Of a stretch of DNA of 64,000 bases, positions 34,453 through 43,205 are shown piece after piece. The notes under the pieces were generated by a model that had not been told where the DNA came from, ran no database searches, and saw only the letters and a list, made by a program, of their open reading frames with translations. The stretch covers positions 62,001 to 126,000 of the forward strand of contig NZ_PSYW01000004.1 of the NCBI RefSeq assembly GCF_003383095.1, in the 5' to 3' direction. Position 1 is the stretch's first letter. Every line of letters starts with the position of its first letter. A program made the translations under genes and the position numbers. Source of the DNA: Haloferax sp. Atlit-12N (GTDB lineage Archaea; Halobacteriota; Halobacteria; Halobacteriales; Haloferacaceae).

Positions 34453-34760
34453 AAATTCGAGATACACGTAATAATTCCTTCTGATGAGTTTGGAAATGAA
34501 ACCGATTAGGAGAGCCGTTTAGATGCCAACAGAAGCAAAGATTGACCAAACCCTTGAACCTCGGAGTTGATTGCTGCATTGCGTGCATACAGAGCGCGCG
34601 TCCGTAACTGTCGCTATGGCTTATCCACTGAGCCGATACTGAGTTCGTCAGCCTGGAGCTGTCGCGCTTCTGTTCCTCCAATCAGTTGTTCTCGGCCGAA
34701 GTGTCGGCCACCCAGTGCCAGTTCGTGAAGAACAACTGGTCGCCTACTGTCGGTCGGTGT
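34453..34760. other. 308-bp gap, possible gene remnant
   Basis: No complete gene. On the minus strand the flavodoxin frame continues in phase past its stop for about 46 codons (TPTDSRRPVVLHELALGG onward to SVDKP), without a start of its own. This could be chance or a remnant of a once longer neighbour. A+T content is that of the inserted element. Confidence 0.4.
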
Positions 34761-35330
34761 TCAGGCTGCTTTGACCGCCTCACCCAGTCGCTCCTCAACG
34801 AACACAGCGAACTCACCGGCAAAGGACGCGACCGATTCCCAGTCGGTGAGTTCGGCGTCTCCTGACTCGTCCATCTCGAATTCCTGGTTTCTCACGATGA
34901 ACTTCAGCAGCGCTCGCTTGAGAAAGCCGTACTCTGAGAAGCGTAGCGCGCCGCCGAAGAGAGTGATTCTATCGGGCTGCCAGTTCGTGTCGTCGATAAA
35001 CTTGTCGAGGTATCCCGTCGCCTCCGAGAGCCCCTCTTCATTCTTCGCCCCGGACGCACCGGAGACTTGGAAGAATCCGTTCGGCTTTCTCACCAGTACG
35101 TCGCGGTTCGTTTTGACCCACCTCCGAACTGACTTCTGTTGTCTCCCATAGTGGACTGACGCACCGACCAAGACGGCGTCAAACTCGTCAAGATTGAGTT
35201 CGGGATCGATCTCCGCGACGTTCACCGTTGTTGCCTTGTGGTCGCGGGCTTTGAATCCCTCCGTGATGCTGTCGGCTATCTTTGCGGTCTGTCCCTCGCC
35301 AGTTCCAAACACAGTGAGAATGGTGGCCAT
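34761..35330 (-). CDS. Flavodoxin-domain protein (HemG-like)
   Basis: Beginning at MATILTVFGTGEGQTAKIADSITEGF, the 189-residue protein has the FMN phosphate-binding loop TVFGTGEGQTAKIA and VLVGASVHYGRQQKSVRRWVKTNRD, as in menaquinone-dependent protoporphyrinogen oxidase HemG and its flavodoxin relatives, then FGGALRFSEYGFLKRALLKFIV. HemG-type enzymes oxidise protoporphyrinogen IX, but haloarchaea have other haem routes and no haem gene is near, so a general electron-transfer or quinone-reducing role is as likely. It belongs to the cargo of the inserted element. The annotated start avoids an upstream ATG nine codons earlier, because the fold starts here. Confidence 0.85.
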   Translation of the reverse strand: MATILTVFGTGEGQTAKIADSITEGFKARDHKATTVNVAEIDPELNLDEFDAVLVGASVHYGRQQKSVRRWVKTNRDVLVRKPNGFFQVSGASGAKNEEGLSEATGYLDKFIDDTNWQPDRITLFGGALRFSEYGFLKRALLKFIVRNQEFEMDESGDAELTDWESVASFAGEFAVFVEERLGEAVKAA

Positions 35331-35653
35331 ACCAGAGATAGCGTCGCCATCAATCAAATACTAGCTGCAGATCTTCGTGGGCAAACAACCTGTCATTGAT
35401 GCTCTACGCTGCGTCATTATTCTGATTTTTTATCGAGCAGAACTCTCCAGTGAATCCCGTCGCTCACTTGATCCTCTGTACACAGAGCAACTCGACGACC
35501 TACTCGAAGTCTACCAGAAGGATGTGACCAACTCGGCGCGCGAACTACACAACCATTCCCGGTGATCAGAGCCGTGACTTTGTCCGTAATGGTGAGGAAA
35601 TGGGACACGAGAAAAGGGTGTTCTTAAGAAACGAGTACCTTCGAAAGACCACA
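35331..35653. other. 323-bp gap without a clear gene
   Basis: A 62-codon plus-strand frame (35377-35565) whose last part reads LDPLYTEQLDDLLEVYQKDVTNSARELH lacks a convincing start and may be a remnant. Otherwise nothing was recognised. The base composition matches the inserted element. Confidence 0.35.
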
Positions 35654-36238
35654 TCACAGCCGCCGCTTGTTGTTCTCATCGTATGCTCGGAGATCCTGCG
35701 CCGCGAGTGTGACCGTTCGTTCGATCCGCTTTTGCCTGGTCTCGTCCGTCTTAGCCTCCTCGACGGCCGCGATGAAAGCATACTGGTCCGAATTCGAGAA
35801 GTTCTGGAAGTTCTCCCAGGCGGTTTCATCCGCACGCAGCGCTGCCTCAAGTTCGGCCGGGACCTTGTGGTCGTCGCCGAGGCGATAGGCAGCCGCCCAC
35901 TCGCCCGTTTCCTTCGCCACTTCGACGAGTTCCATTCCGGCCGGGGTCATCTTTCCCGCCTGGATCATCGCGCCGACCCGCTCCTTGTTCGCCTTCGACC
36001 ACTTGCTGTCGGGGCTCCTGGGCGTGAACCGACGGGTGTATGTCTCATCGTCGATGCCTTTGACCAGGCCGTCGACCCACCCGAAGCAGAGCGCTTCCTC
36101 AACTGACTCGTCGTATCCAATACCAACTCGCTCGGCATCGGCCTTGTAGTAGCCGACCCACAGTTCCTCTGCCGTGTCGTGGTGCTCTTCTAGCCAGGTA
36201 CGGAACTCGTTCTGAGACTCGAAGAACATCGGGTCCAT
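35654..36238 (-). CDS. YdeI/OmpD-associated (bacteriocin-protection-like) protein
   Basis: The 194-residue protein matches the YdeI family: FFESQNEFRTWLEEHHDTAEELWVGYYKADAER, GIGYDESVEEALCFGWVDGLVKGIDDETYTRRFTPRSPDSKWSKANKERV, and the C-terminal helical YdeI repeat with LRADETAWENFQNFSNSDQYAFIAAVEEAKTDETRQKRI. In bacteria members are linked to resistance to antimicrobial peptides or surface stress, with the mechanism unknown. Full length and intact. It is the rightmost cargo gene of the inserted element, with its start about 220 bp from the right end. Family members are mostly bacterial, consistent with transfer. Confidence 0.9.
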   Translation of the reverse strand: MDPMFFESQNEFRTWLEEHHDTAEELWVGYYKADAERVGIGYDESVEEALCFGWVDGLVKGIDDETYTRRFTPRSPDSKWSKANKERVGAMIQAGKMTPAGMELVEVAKETGEWAAAYRLGDDHKVPAELEAALRADETAWENFQNFSNSDQYAFIAAVEEAKTDETRQKRIERTVTLAAQDLRAYDENNKRRL

Positions 36239-36388
36239 GCAGTAAGAAAGGCACCATATATCAAGAACCCTACTCTAAATGTGAGCACTAATGAGGATTC
36301 TTAGAGGATTCGGGGTGAGATAATGTCTACAGTAACACCGTCGCTACTACTGACCGCCCCGAACACGTCTTAGCATAGCGACCTCCCG

Positions 36389-36417
36389 TGCTGAATTCGC
36401 GCACTCTATTCAGCACG
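36389..36417. repeat. Hairpin near right end of the element
   Basis: GTGCTGAAT (36389-36397) is inverted as ATTCAGCAC (36409-36417), a 9-bp stem with an 11-nt loop. It overlaps TCTATTCAG and AGCACGGCC, which also occur near 30609-30633. It is probably part of a mobile-element end or an insulating terminator. Confidence 0.45.
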
Positions 36418-36428
36418 GCCTCAACAAA

Positions 36429-36458
36429 CTATCAGTGACTGAGGATTTCAACAGAGCC
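36429..36458. repeat. Right terminal inverted repeat of the element
   Basis: GATTTCAACAGAGC (36444-36457) is the exact inverse of the left-end 14-mer at 29867-29880, and 36429-36443 continues the match imperfectly. It is followed after one base by GTTCTCGT. Confidence 0.75.
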
Positions 36459-36466
36459 GTTCTCGT
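36459..36466. repeat. Right copy of 8-bp target-site duplication GTTCTCGT
   Basis: Identical to 29858-29865 and in the same orientation. Removing 29866-36466 would restore a gap joining the LUD hairpin region directly to the promoter of the zinc-finger gene at 36534. Confidence 0.75.
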
Positions 36467-36533
36467 GAGTGTCACGGACCGCGATATATCGAACCGGAGA
36501 AATGTTCTTACGACTGGAGCCGAATCGTCGGAT

Positions 36534-36677
36534 ATGCCCGAATCCGCGTACCTGCTCGATTCGTTCGACGAAGAGGACTGCACCTACTGCGACGGCGACC
36601 TCGTGACGGGGAGCTACAAGGACAACGACGCCATCGTCTGCGACGACTGCGGGACGCCCGCGGTCCAACTCTGGTAA
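36534..36677 (+). CDS. Small zinc-finger protein, HVO_A0556-type
   Basis: The 47-residue protein has two CxxC pairs, CTYCDGDLVTGSYKDNDAIVCDDCG, and ends TPAVQLW, the pattern of the short haloarchaeal zinc-finger family typified by HVO_A0556. The four Cys should bind one zinc. The function is unknown; small haloarchaeal zinc-finger proteins have been linked to regulation and biofilm or motility traits, but I cannot extend that here. The ATG is preceded by A+T-rich promoter sequence. The gene lies immediately right of the inserted element, so the insertion is in its upstream region and may have changed its expression. Confidence 0.8.
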   Translation: MPESAYLLDSFDEEDCTYCDGDLVTGSYKDNDAIVCDDCGTPAVQLW

Positions 36678-36701
36678 GCGGTCGCCGGACCCCCGGTCGG
36701 C

Positions 36702-37958
36702 TCAGTCGTCGGTGACGATGTCGGCGACACGCTCGCGGTCGAACAGTTGCTCGTCTTCGGGGATTTCGGGATAGGCACCGCCGGTGTACTCCGGCCACGC
36801 GCCGAACTGGTCGGGGTGGAGCTGTTTGGCCGTCATCTCAGTCTGGAACAGGTTCATAATCGGCCCCTGTACCGGCGTCCCCGAGGGGTAGACGCGGTCG
36901 TTCTGGACCGCGCTGAGTTCGCTCCCGATGGGGTGGTCTTCGAGGGTTTCGCGAGTCGACGCCACGTCGTAGTAGGAGTCGATACCGTAGCTGTGGAGCA
37001 ACACGTCGGGGTCGATTTCCAGCATCGTCTCGAAGTCGTAGGAGGTCTCGAACGTCACGTCGCCGGCCGCGAAGGCGTCGGTGACGCCGAGCGGGCGGAT
37101 GTGCGAGGTCGCGAAGCCGGGGGCGTTGATTTTCGTCGGGTAGAACGTCTCGTCCATGTAGATGACGACGCCGACGGTCGGCCGCTCCGACTCGGGCGGG
37201 AGGTTCGACTGAATCGTGTCGATGAGGTCGCTGTGGACCGCTTCGAGCGCCGCGTAGCGGTCTTCCTCCTGGAACACCTGTCCGACTTTCTCGACGATTT
37301 CCCAGAGCGTGTAGTACTGGTAGTCGGCGGCGTACGGCTCGGGCGGCTGGGCGTGCGTGCGACTGTAGGCGTTGCCGAACCACGGCGCGACCTGCTCGCG
37401 AATCTCCTCGACGTCCGACTGGTCCCAGCCGTCGAAACTGGTCACGAGCGCCGGGTCGACGAGGTGGAGGTCGGAGTCCAGTTCGTAGACGAGTTCCTTG
37501 TCGATGTTGACGTTCCCGGACCCCGAGTTGAGTTGCGTGAGCTCGCTCCGGTCGAACGAGACGCCGTCGAGGCGCTCGTAGTAGGCGTCGAGCGTCCGGC
37601 CGCCGGCGTCGCTGTCGAAGCCGAGGGAGTTCACCGCGTCGCCGTGGCCGAAGGCGACCGCCGCGTCGGCGTAGACGAGGTTGTACACCATCACGTCCTC
37701 CGGGACCGACTCGAACGTCACGTCACCCGCCGGTGACATCGACACCGTGTACCCGGCCTGTTCGGCCTCCGTCTCTGTCTCGGTAGATGCTTCGGTCGTG
37801 GCCTCCGTCGCCGCGGCCGTCTTGGTCGCGTCCGGAGATGGCTCGGCGTCGTTCTGCCCGGCACAGCCGGCCAGCAAGCCGCCCGCGAGAAGCGCGCCGC
37901 CGCCCTTGAGGTACGCTCTGCGCGTGCGCGTCGCCTGGTCGACGAGGTCTTGGTCCAT
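36702..37958 (-). CDS. Iron-type ABC transporter substrate-binding lipoprotein
   Basis: With the ATG of MDQDLVDQATRTRRAYLK as start it is 418 residues (a GTG four codons earlier is possible). The Tat lipoprotein signal reads TRRAYLKGGGALLAGGLLAGC, followed by an Ala/Thr/Glu linker. The binding domain (VPEDVMVYNLVYADAAVAFGHGDAVNSLG, ELDSDLHLVDPALVTS, QNDRVYPSGTPVQGPIMNLFQTEMTAKQLHPDQFG) and the C-terminal LFDRERVADIV match the proteins at 15666 and 38053. It is divergent from the latter, and they share an 94-bp control region with a DtxR-like box. No permease or ATPase is near. A ferric siderophore or iron complex is the probable ligand. Confidence 0.88.
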   Translation of the reverse strand: MDQDLVDQATRTRRAYLKGGGALLAGGLLAGCAGQNDAEPSPDATKTAAATEATTEASTETETEAEQAGYTVSMSPAGDVTFESVPEDVMVYNLVYADAAVAFGHGDAVNSLGFDSDAGGRTLDAYYERLDGVSFDRSELTQLNSGSGNVNIDKELVYELDSDLHLVDPALVTSFDGWDQSDVEEIREQVAPWFGNAYSRTHAQPPEPYAADYQYYTLWEIVEKVGQVFQEEDRYAALEAVHSDLIDTIQSNLPPESERPTVGVVIYMDETFYPTKINAPGFATSHIRPLGVTDAFAAGDVTFETSYDFETMLEIDPDVLLHSYGIDSYYDVASTRETLEDHPIGSELSAVQNDRVYPSGTPVQGPIMNLFQTEMTAKQLHPDQFGAWPEYTGGAYPEIPEDEQLFDRERVADIVTDD

Positions 37959-38031
37959 GGTTTTAGCCACTCCCAGACGGATAAATCCGTTTCGGGATTT
38001 CGGACGGCCTAAATCGGTACGCCTATATGTA

Positions 38032-38045
38032 TTAGGTGGACCTAA
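38032..38045. promoter_or_regulatory. DtxR-like iron box TTAGGTGGACCTAA
   Basis: Six-base arms TTAGGT and ACCTAA flank a central GG. It lies between a TATA-like CCTATATGTATTA and the ATG at 38053, so it covers the expected leaderless start site. The sequence continuing into the start, CCTAAAAATA, is the same as at the 16950 box. It also lies upstream of the divergent gene starting at 37958, whose own TATA-like element is near 37980. Confidence 0.7.
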
Positions 38046-38052
38046 AAATACG

Positions 38053-39288
38053 ATGGCAGATAGCGACGGACCAACGCGCAGGAAGTTCTTGACCTACGGC
38101 GGTTCGGTCGCCGCCGGCGGACTGCTCGCCGGCTGTACCGGTTCGTCCGAGTCGGACGCGACGGCGACGGACGCGGCCGCGACGGACACCACCACGACCG
38201 CCGAATCGACGGCAACGAGCGAGTCGACCGCGGAGTCGACGGCCGAAGGCGACTCGTACACGGTGTCGATGGCCCCGATGGGCGACGTGACGTTCGAATC
38301 GGTCCCCGAAAGCATCTTCACGCGACTAACCCACCACGCGGGGATGGCGTTCGCGCTCGGTCACGGCGACGCCGTCAACTCGATGCACGCCCCGGACTAC
38401 TACGACGCGCTGTGGAACCAGTTCACGCCGCGACTCCCCAGCGTCGAACTCGACTGGACCGGGCTGTACTCGTCGTGGGAGCCATCGAAAGAGCGGCTCT
38501 ACGAACTCGACAGCGACGTACACCTCGCCGACCCCGCCAGCGTCTCCGCGCTCGGCAGTTGGAGCCAGGACGACCTCGACGAAATCGAGGAGAACGTCAG
38601 TCCGTGGTTCGGCAACAGCTTCAGCGCGCGGCACCAAGCGCCGCCGACCGAGTGGACCGACGCCTACGAGTACTACGGCCTCTGGGAGATATTCGCCAAG
38701 GTCGCGCAGGTGTTGCAGGAGGAAGCGAAGTACGAGGCGCTCACGGCGGTCCGCGAGGAACTGCTCGCGGCGATTGCGGCGGACCTCCCCGCTGAGGACG
38801 ACCGCCCGACCGCCGTGCTCCTCGGCCCGAGCGACCTCGAGTCAATCTATGCGTACAACCTGAGCACGCCGGGCTTCCTGACCGCCCACACTCGCCCGCT
38901 GAAGCCGGTCAGCGCGTTCGGCGACGACGTGGAATCCGGCTCGACCGTCGACTTCGAGACACTCCTCGAAGCCGACCCCGACGTGATTCTCACGCTCGGC
39001 GGGATGCACCCGAACACGAGTATGTCCGACATCCGGACGGGCTTCCAGGACGACCCCGTCGGAGCCGAAATCGCAGCGGTGCAGAACGACCGCGTCTACG
39101 CGCAGGGCGGTCGCTATCAGGGGCCGATACTCAACCTGTTCCAGTTGGAGATGACCGCCAAACAGCTCTATCCCGACCAGTTCGGCACGTGGCCGGAGTA
39201 CAGCGAGGGGCCGTACCCCGAGATTCCCGAGGAGGAACAACTGTTCGACCGACAGCGCGTCGCGGACATCATCAACGGAAACCTCTGA
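38053..39288 (+). CDS. Iron-type ABC transporter substrate-binding lipoprotein
   Basis: The 411-residue protein begins MADSDGPTRRKFLTYGGSVAAGGLLAGC, a Tat lipoprotein signal, with a Thr/Ser/Ala linker to about residue 70. The domain repeats the features of the two other copies in the window: SMAPMGDVTFESVPES, MAFALGHGDAVNS, ELDSDVHLADPASV, QNDRVYAQGGRYQGPILNLFQLEMTAKQLYPDQFG and LFDRQRVADIINGNL. It is divergent from the gene at 36702, and the iron box lies directly before its ATG, which predicts derepression under iron limitation. It is probably one of several exchangeable receptors for a common Fe-type ABC transporter encoded elsewhere. Confidence 0.9.
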   Translation: MADSDGPTRRKFLTYGGSVAAGGLLAGCTGSSESDATATDAAATDTTTTAESTATSESTAESTAEGDSYTVSMAPMGDVTFESVPESIFTRLTHHAGMAFALGHGDAVNSMHAPDYYDALWNQFTPRLPSVELDWTGLYSSWEPSKERLYELDSDVHLADPASVSALGSWSQDDLDEIEENVSPWFGNSFSARHQAPPTEWTDAYEYYGLWEIFAKVAQVLQEEAKYEALTAVREELLAAIAADLPAEDDRPTAVLLGPSDLESIYAYNLSTPGFLTAHTRPLKPVSAFGDDVESGSTVDFETLLEADPDVILTLGGMHPNTSMSDIRTGFQDDPVGAEIAAVQNDRVYAQGGRYQGPILNLFQLEMTAKQLYPDQFGTWPEYSEGPYPEIPEEEQLFDRQRVADIINGNL

Positions 39289-39435
39289 GCCGGCGACCGG
39301 CGGTGTCGGTACCACCGTCGGCGTCGGCGACACGGTACGCGATGGATGTTTTTTGCAGTCGGGGACGACGGTCGCTCGTCGGCCTCGGATTCGACGCCCG
39401 CAGTTCTGTCCGATAACAGACGAGAGCGCGCCCGC

Positions 39436-41022
39436 TCAGTCGGCGAGGCCGGTGTCCGCTAGAGCCGCGCGAATCGCGCCGAACCGAACGAGGTCGGCCG
39501 CGGTCTCGAGTTCGCCGTCGAGGCGGCGGTCCTCGTCCAGTGGCGGCACCACGGACCGAACCGCGTCGCGGACGGCACCCGTTCCGGTCCCGAGTTCGAG
39601 GCCCTCGTCAAGGAACTCCGCCGCCTGCGAGCCGCAGAGGAGTTCGACGCCGACGATGGTCGCGGCGTTCTCGGCGACCGTGCGGGCGTTGAGCGCGCTC
39701 TGACCGCTCATGCTCACGTGGTCTTCCTGCCCGCCGCTGACGGGCGTCGAGTCGATGGAGGGGCGACCGAGCGAACGGCACTCATTGAGGAGCGCCGCGG
39801 CGGTGTACTGCGCAATCATGTAGCCGGAGCGAAGCCCGCTGCGCTCGGTCAGGAACGGCGGGAGATAAGACTCCTGTACGTCTGGGTTGAGCATCCGGTC
39901 GGTCCGTCGCTCGGAGATGGCCGCGAGTTCGGTCAGCGCGCCGGCGGCGTAGTCGAGGCGGAGCGCTAGCGGTTCGCCGTGGAAGTTGCCGGCGGAGACG
40001 ACGGCGGCCACGTCGGTGCCGGGGGCGCGCTCGTCCACCGCGCCCGCCGGGAAGACGAGTGGGTTGTCCGTGACGCTGTTGAGTTCGACCTCGACGGCCT
40101 CGCGGAGGTGCGAGACGGCGTCTCTGACCGCGCCGTGGACCTGCGGGAGACAGCGAATCGAGTAGGCGTCCTGCACGCGCTCGCAGTCCTTGTGCGATTC
40201 GAGAACGGTCGATCCGGCGGTGAGCCGGCGAATCGCGGCCGCGCTCTCCTGCTGGCCGGGGTGGGGGCGAACCTCGTGGATGGCGGGGTCGCAGTTCGCC
40301 GTGGTTCCCATCGTGACTTCGGTTGCGAGCGCGCCAGCGGCGTCGGCCGCCTCGACGGTTCGCTCGGCGTCGACGACGAACAGCGCGGCGAGGCCGACCG
40401 TGAGTTGCGTCCCGTTGATGAGCGCGAGGCCCTCCTTGGAGGCGAGCGTCACCGGCTCCAAGCCGGCGGCGCGGAGGGCCTCGTCGCCCGGTAGTCGCTC
40501 GCCGTCGACGCGGGCCTCGCCCTCGCCGATGAGGACGAGCGCCATGTGCGCGAGGGGCGCGAGGTCGCCGCTCGCGCCGAGGCTCCCGCGGGAGCGGACG
40601 ACCGGCTGGACGCCCTCGTTGAGCATCGAGACGAGCAGGTCGACCACCGAGGGTCGGATGCCCGAAAATCCCTTGGCGAGCGTGTTAGCCCGGCTGACCA
40701 TCATCGACCGGACCTCCTCGCGGGTGAGTTCGCGGCCCGCGCCGGCGGCGTGGCTGCGGACGAGGTTCGTCTGGAGGCGCTCGATGTCCTCGCGGTCGAT
40801 GTGCGTCTCCACGAGGTGGCCGAAGCCGGTGTTGACGCCGTACACCGGTTCGCCGGAGTCGAGGACGGATTCGACGCGCTCGCGCGACTCGCGCATCCGC
40901 TCGCGCGACTCGGCGGCGAGTTCGACCGGGGCGTCGTGACGGGAAACGGCGGCCACGTCTTCCGGCGTCAGCGACGCGCCGTCGAGGACGACCGAATCGG
41001 GGAGGCGTGGGCGGTCACTCAT
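39436..41022 (-). CDS. hutH: Histidine ammonia-lyase
   Basis: The 528-residue protein is a complete HutH: GVNTGFGHLVETHIDREDIERLQTNLVRSHAAGAG, the MIO prosthetic-group triad Ala-Ser-Gly in RGSLGASGDLAPLAHMALVLIGEGEA, QDAYSIRCLPQVHGA and SLGRPSIDSTPVSGGQEDHVSMS. It removes ammonia from histidine to give urocanate, step 1 of histidine breakdown. Its ATG overlaps the end of hutI by 8 nt, and it is the last gene of the hutU-hutG-hutI-hutH operon. Although it catalyses the first step, it is encoded last. Confidence 0.97.
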   Translation of the reverse strand: MSDRPRLPDSVVLDGASLTPEDVAAVSRHDAPVELAAESRERMRESRERVESVLDSGEPVYGVNTGFGHLVETHIDREDIERLQTNLVRSHAAGAGRELTREEVRSMMVSRANTLAKGFSGIRPSVVDLLVSMLNEGVQPVVRSRGSLGASGDLAPLAHMALVLIGEGEARVDGERLPGDEALRAAGLEPVTLASKEGLALINGTQLTVGLAALFVVDAERTVEAADAAGALATEVTMGTTANCDPAIHEVRPHPGQQESAAAIRRLTAGSTVLESHKDCERVQDAYSIRCLPQVHGAVRDAVSHLREAVEVELNSVTDNPLVFPAGAVDERAPGTDVAAVVSAGNFHGEPLALRLDYAAGALTELAAISERRTDRMLNPDVQESYLPPFLTERSGLRSGYMIAQYTAAALLNECRSLGRPSIDSTPVSGGQEDHVSMSGQSALNARTVAENAATIVGVELLCGSQAAEFLDEGLELGTGTGAVRDAVRSVVPPLDEDRRLDGELETAADLVRFGAIRAALADTGLAD

Positions 41023-42253
41023 GGACGACCACCCCCGATTTCAGCACGGTCGAAACGGGGTTCGTGTCGAACCGGTACGAGAGGTGTGACGCGGTCGGCA
41101 CGTCGAGTACGATAGCGTCGGCCGGAGCGCCCGCGCGAAGCGTTCCCGTGCCGTCGTCGAGGTCGAGCGCGCCCGCGGCGGCGCTCGTGACGCCCCGAAT
41201 CGCTTCGTGAGGAGTCATTCGCATACCGACGCTCGCGAGGGTGGCGACGAATCCCATGCTTCGAGAGAAGCAGTTCGGGTTGAAATCGGTGGCGAGCGCG
41301 ACCTCGTGGCCCGCGTCGAGGAAGGCGCGGGCGTCGGCGTAGTCGGCTCCGAGACCGAACGCCGTGCCGGGGAGCATCACGGGAGTCACGCCGGCTTCGA
41401 CGAGCGCGTCTCGGCCCGCGTCGTCGGTGTGGAGCAGGTGGTCCGCGCTGGCCGCGCCGACCGCGGCCGCCACGTCGGTGCCGCCGATGGCGGCGAACTC
41501 GTCGGCGTGAATCTTCGGCGTGAGGCCGTGGTCGCGACCCGCCTCCAGAATCCGACGGGACTGCTCGGCGGTGAACACGCCGCGCTCGCAGAACACGTCG
41601 CAGAACTCGGCGATGCCCTGTTCGGCGACCGCCGGGAGTTGGTCGGCCACGACCGACTTGGTGTACTCCTCGGTGTCCACACCGCGCGGGACGGCGTGCG
41701 CGCCCATGAACGTCGGAATCACGTCTACCGGGTGGTCCGAGCCGGCCGCGTCGATGGCCGAGAGCATCCGCAGCTCGGTCTCGGTGTCGAGGCCGTAACC
41801 GCTCTTCACCTCGACCGTCGTCGTCCCGTGGGTGAGCATCGCGTCGAGGTGTTCCGTGAGGTTCGCCACCAACTCGTCGTCGGAGGCCTCGCGGACCGCG
41901 TCGACGGTTCGGAGGATACCGCCGCCGTCGGCGAGAATCTCCTCGTAGGTCGCGCCGCGGAGCTTCGCCACGAACTCGTCGGAGCGGTCGCCCGCGAACA
42001 GCGCGTGGGTGTGCGGGTCGACGAAGCCCGGCAGGACCGTCTTGCCGGTCGCGTCGATGGCCGTCTCGGCGTCTTCCACAGGGTAGTCCGCGAGCACCTC
42101 GTCCGCGGGGCCGACGGCGACGACCTCGCCGTCGAGCGCGGCGAACGCGCCGTCTTCGAGGACGACGACGCCGGTCCCATCGTCGGGGCCGACGACCAGT
42201 TCGGCCGCGTCGTGGACGACTGTGAGGCCGGCCGTGGAAGCCGTGTTAGTCAC
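41015..42253 (-). CDS. hutI: Imidazolonepropionase
   Basis: The 412-residue amidohydrolase has the metal-binding start [50 protein letters not shown], and [23 protein letters not shown], as in bacterial HutI of similar length. It opens the imidazolone ring to formiminoglutamate, step 3. Its N-terminus overlaps the end of hutG by 8 nt, and its 3' end overlaps hutH, so translation along the operon is probably coupled. Confidence 0.97.
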   Translation of the reverse strand: MTNTASTAGLTVVHDAAELVVGPDDGTGVVVLEDGAFAALDGEVVAVGPADEVLADYPVEDAETAIDATGKTVLPGFVDPHTHALFAGDRSDEFVAKLRGATYEEILADGGGILRTVDAVREASDDELVANLTEHLDAMLTHGTTTVEVKSGYGLDTETELRMLSAIDAAGSDHPVDVIPTFMGAHAVPRGVDTEEYTKSVVADQLPAVAEQGIAEFCDVFCERGVFTAEQSRRILEAGRDHGLTPKIHADEFAAIGGTDVAAAVGAASADHLLHTDDAGRDALVEAGVTPVMLPGTAFGLGADYADARAFLDAGHEVALATDFNPNCFSRSMGFVATLASVGMRMTPHEAIRGVTSAAAGALDLDDGTGTLRAGAPADAIVLDVPTASHLSYRFDTNPVSTVLKSGVVVHE

Positions 42254-43205
42254 GCGACGTCACCCCCGCGAGGAAGTGGGCGACTGCACGGGCGGCCGCG
42301 CTGACGGTTCGACCGTCTTCGTCGTCCAGCGGCGGCGCGCACTCCACGACCTCGAAGCCGACGACGCGGGGGTCGGCCGCGACGCGGCGGAGCATCGAGA
42401 ACAGTTCGCGGGTAGTGACGCCGCCGGGGGTCGGCGCGCTCGCGCCCGGCGCGGCCGTCTGGTCCAACACGTCCACGTCGAGGCTGACGAAGACGCGGTC
42501 GCAGGCGGCCAGCGCATCGAGGGCGAAGTCGGCCGTCTCGACTGGGCCGCGGCCGACCTCGTCGGCGGTGAGGATGGTGCCACCCGAGTCGCGCAGGAAG
42601 TCGGCGTAGGCCGTCGAGGTCTCGAAGTGTCGCGCACCGACCACGGCGAGGCGGTCGAGTCCGGCGTCGAACAGTTGGCGGTAGGGCGTCCCACTCGTCG
42701 GCCCGTCGGCGGGGTCGCGGCAGTCGAGGTGGGCGTCGAAGCTCACGGCCCCAACCGAGTCGTCGCCGCCGAGAAGCGGCGTGACGTTCCCGACCGTCAG
42801 GGAGTTGTCGCCGCCGAGGAAGACCGGGAGCGCGCCGCGCTCGTAGACGGCCGCGGCTTCGTCGGCGACGATAGCCTGTACGTCAGCGACGTGGTTCTGG
42901 GGGTCGTCCCCGTCGTTGTACGCCTCGACCGGGAGGTCACCGAGGTCGGCGACGCCGGCGACGCCGGCGACCGGCCCCTCGTCGAAGTGGTGGGTCTTGA
43001 CGCCGGCGAGGGCGCGCCGAATCGCGGCGGGGCCCTCGCGGGCACCGCGCCGGCCGATGACGGCCCCGTCGTACGGCTCGCCCACGAGGACGGCGCGGAA
43101 GTCGCCCACGTCCTCGATTTCGGTCGAGGTGACGACGTGTCCGAACTGCTCGTCGTTCGGGTCCGACGATGTTCCCTCCCACGCGGGCGGGTCGGTTCGG
43201 GTCAT
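42246..43205 (-). CDS. hutG: Formimidoylglutamase (arginase/agmatinase family)
   Basis: The 319-residue ureohydrolase-fold protein carries the binuclear Mn motifs [21 protein letters not shown] (SFDAHxD), and [24 protein letters not shown]. This is HutG, which splits formiminoglutamate into glutamate and formamide, the last step of the four-gene route. In the first motif the usual GGDHS reads GGDNS, so the His ligand is Asn, a change worth noting but also found among HutG proteins. Overlaps are 4 nt with hutU and 8 nt with hutI. Confidence 0.93.
   Translation of the reverse strand: MTRTDPPAWEGTSSDPNDEQFGHVVTSTEIEDVGDFRAVLVGEPYDGAVIGRRGAREGPAAIRRALAGVKTHHFDEGPVAGVAGVADLGDLPVEAYNDGDDPQNHVADVQAIVADEAAAVYERGALPVFLGGDNSLTVGNVTPLLGGDDSVGAVSFDAHLDCRDPADGPTSGTPYRQLFDAGLDRLAVVGARHFETSTAYADFLRDSGGTILTADEVGRGPVETADFALDALAACDRVFVSLDVDVLDQTAAPGASAPTPGGVTTRELFSMLRRVAADPRVVGFEVVECAPPLDDEDGRTVSAAARAVAHFLAGVTSRD

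Larger units (their letters stand above)
29866..36458. mobile_element. 6.6-kb transposon-like cargo element without transposase
   Basis: The segment begins TGCTCTGTTGAAATC and ends with the inverted GATTTCAACAGAGCC; 14 bp are identical and a further 15 bp match at 9 positions. Both ends are flanked by GTTCTCGT, the signature of a transposition event with an 8-bp duplication. The inside is visibly A+T-richer and has different codon use from both flanks. It carries a Tat lipoprotein, two DUF4386 proteins, a cupin, a quinone-reductase-like enzyme, a flavodoxin and a YdeI-like protein, but no recognisable transposase. It could be a cargo element moved in trans, or a composite whose inner element ends have decayed. 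IS1595-type elements make 8-bp duplications and may carry passengers, but I cannot assign the family. Confidence 0.7.

Noticed and set aside
34427-34681. 84-codon minus-strand frame after the dehydrogenase gene
   Set aside because: Overlaps the dehydrogenase 3' end, is Cys/His/Ser-mixed with no motif, and its codon use does not match either flank.
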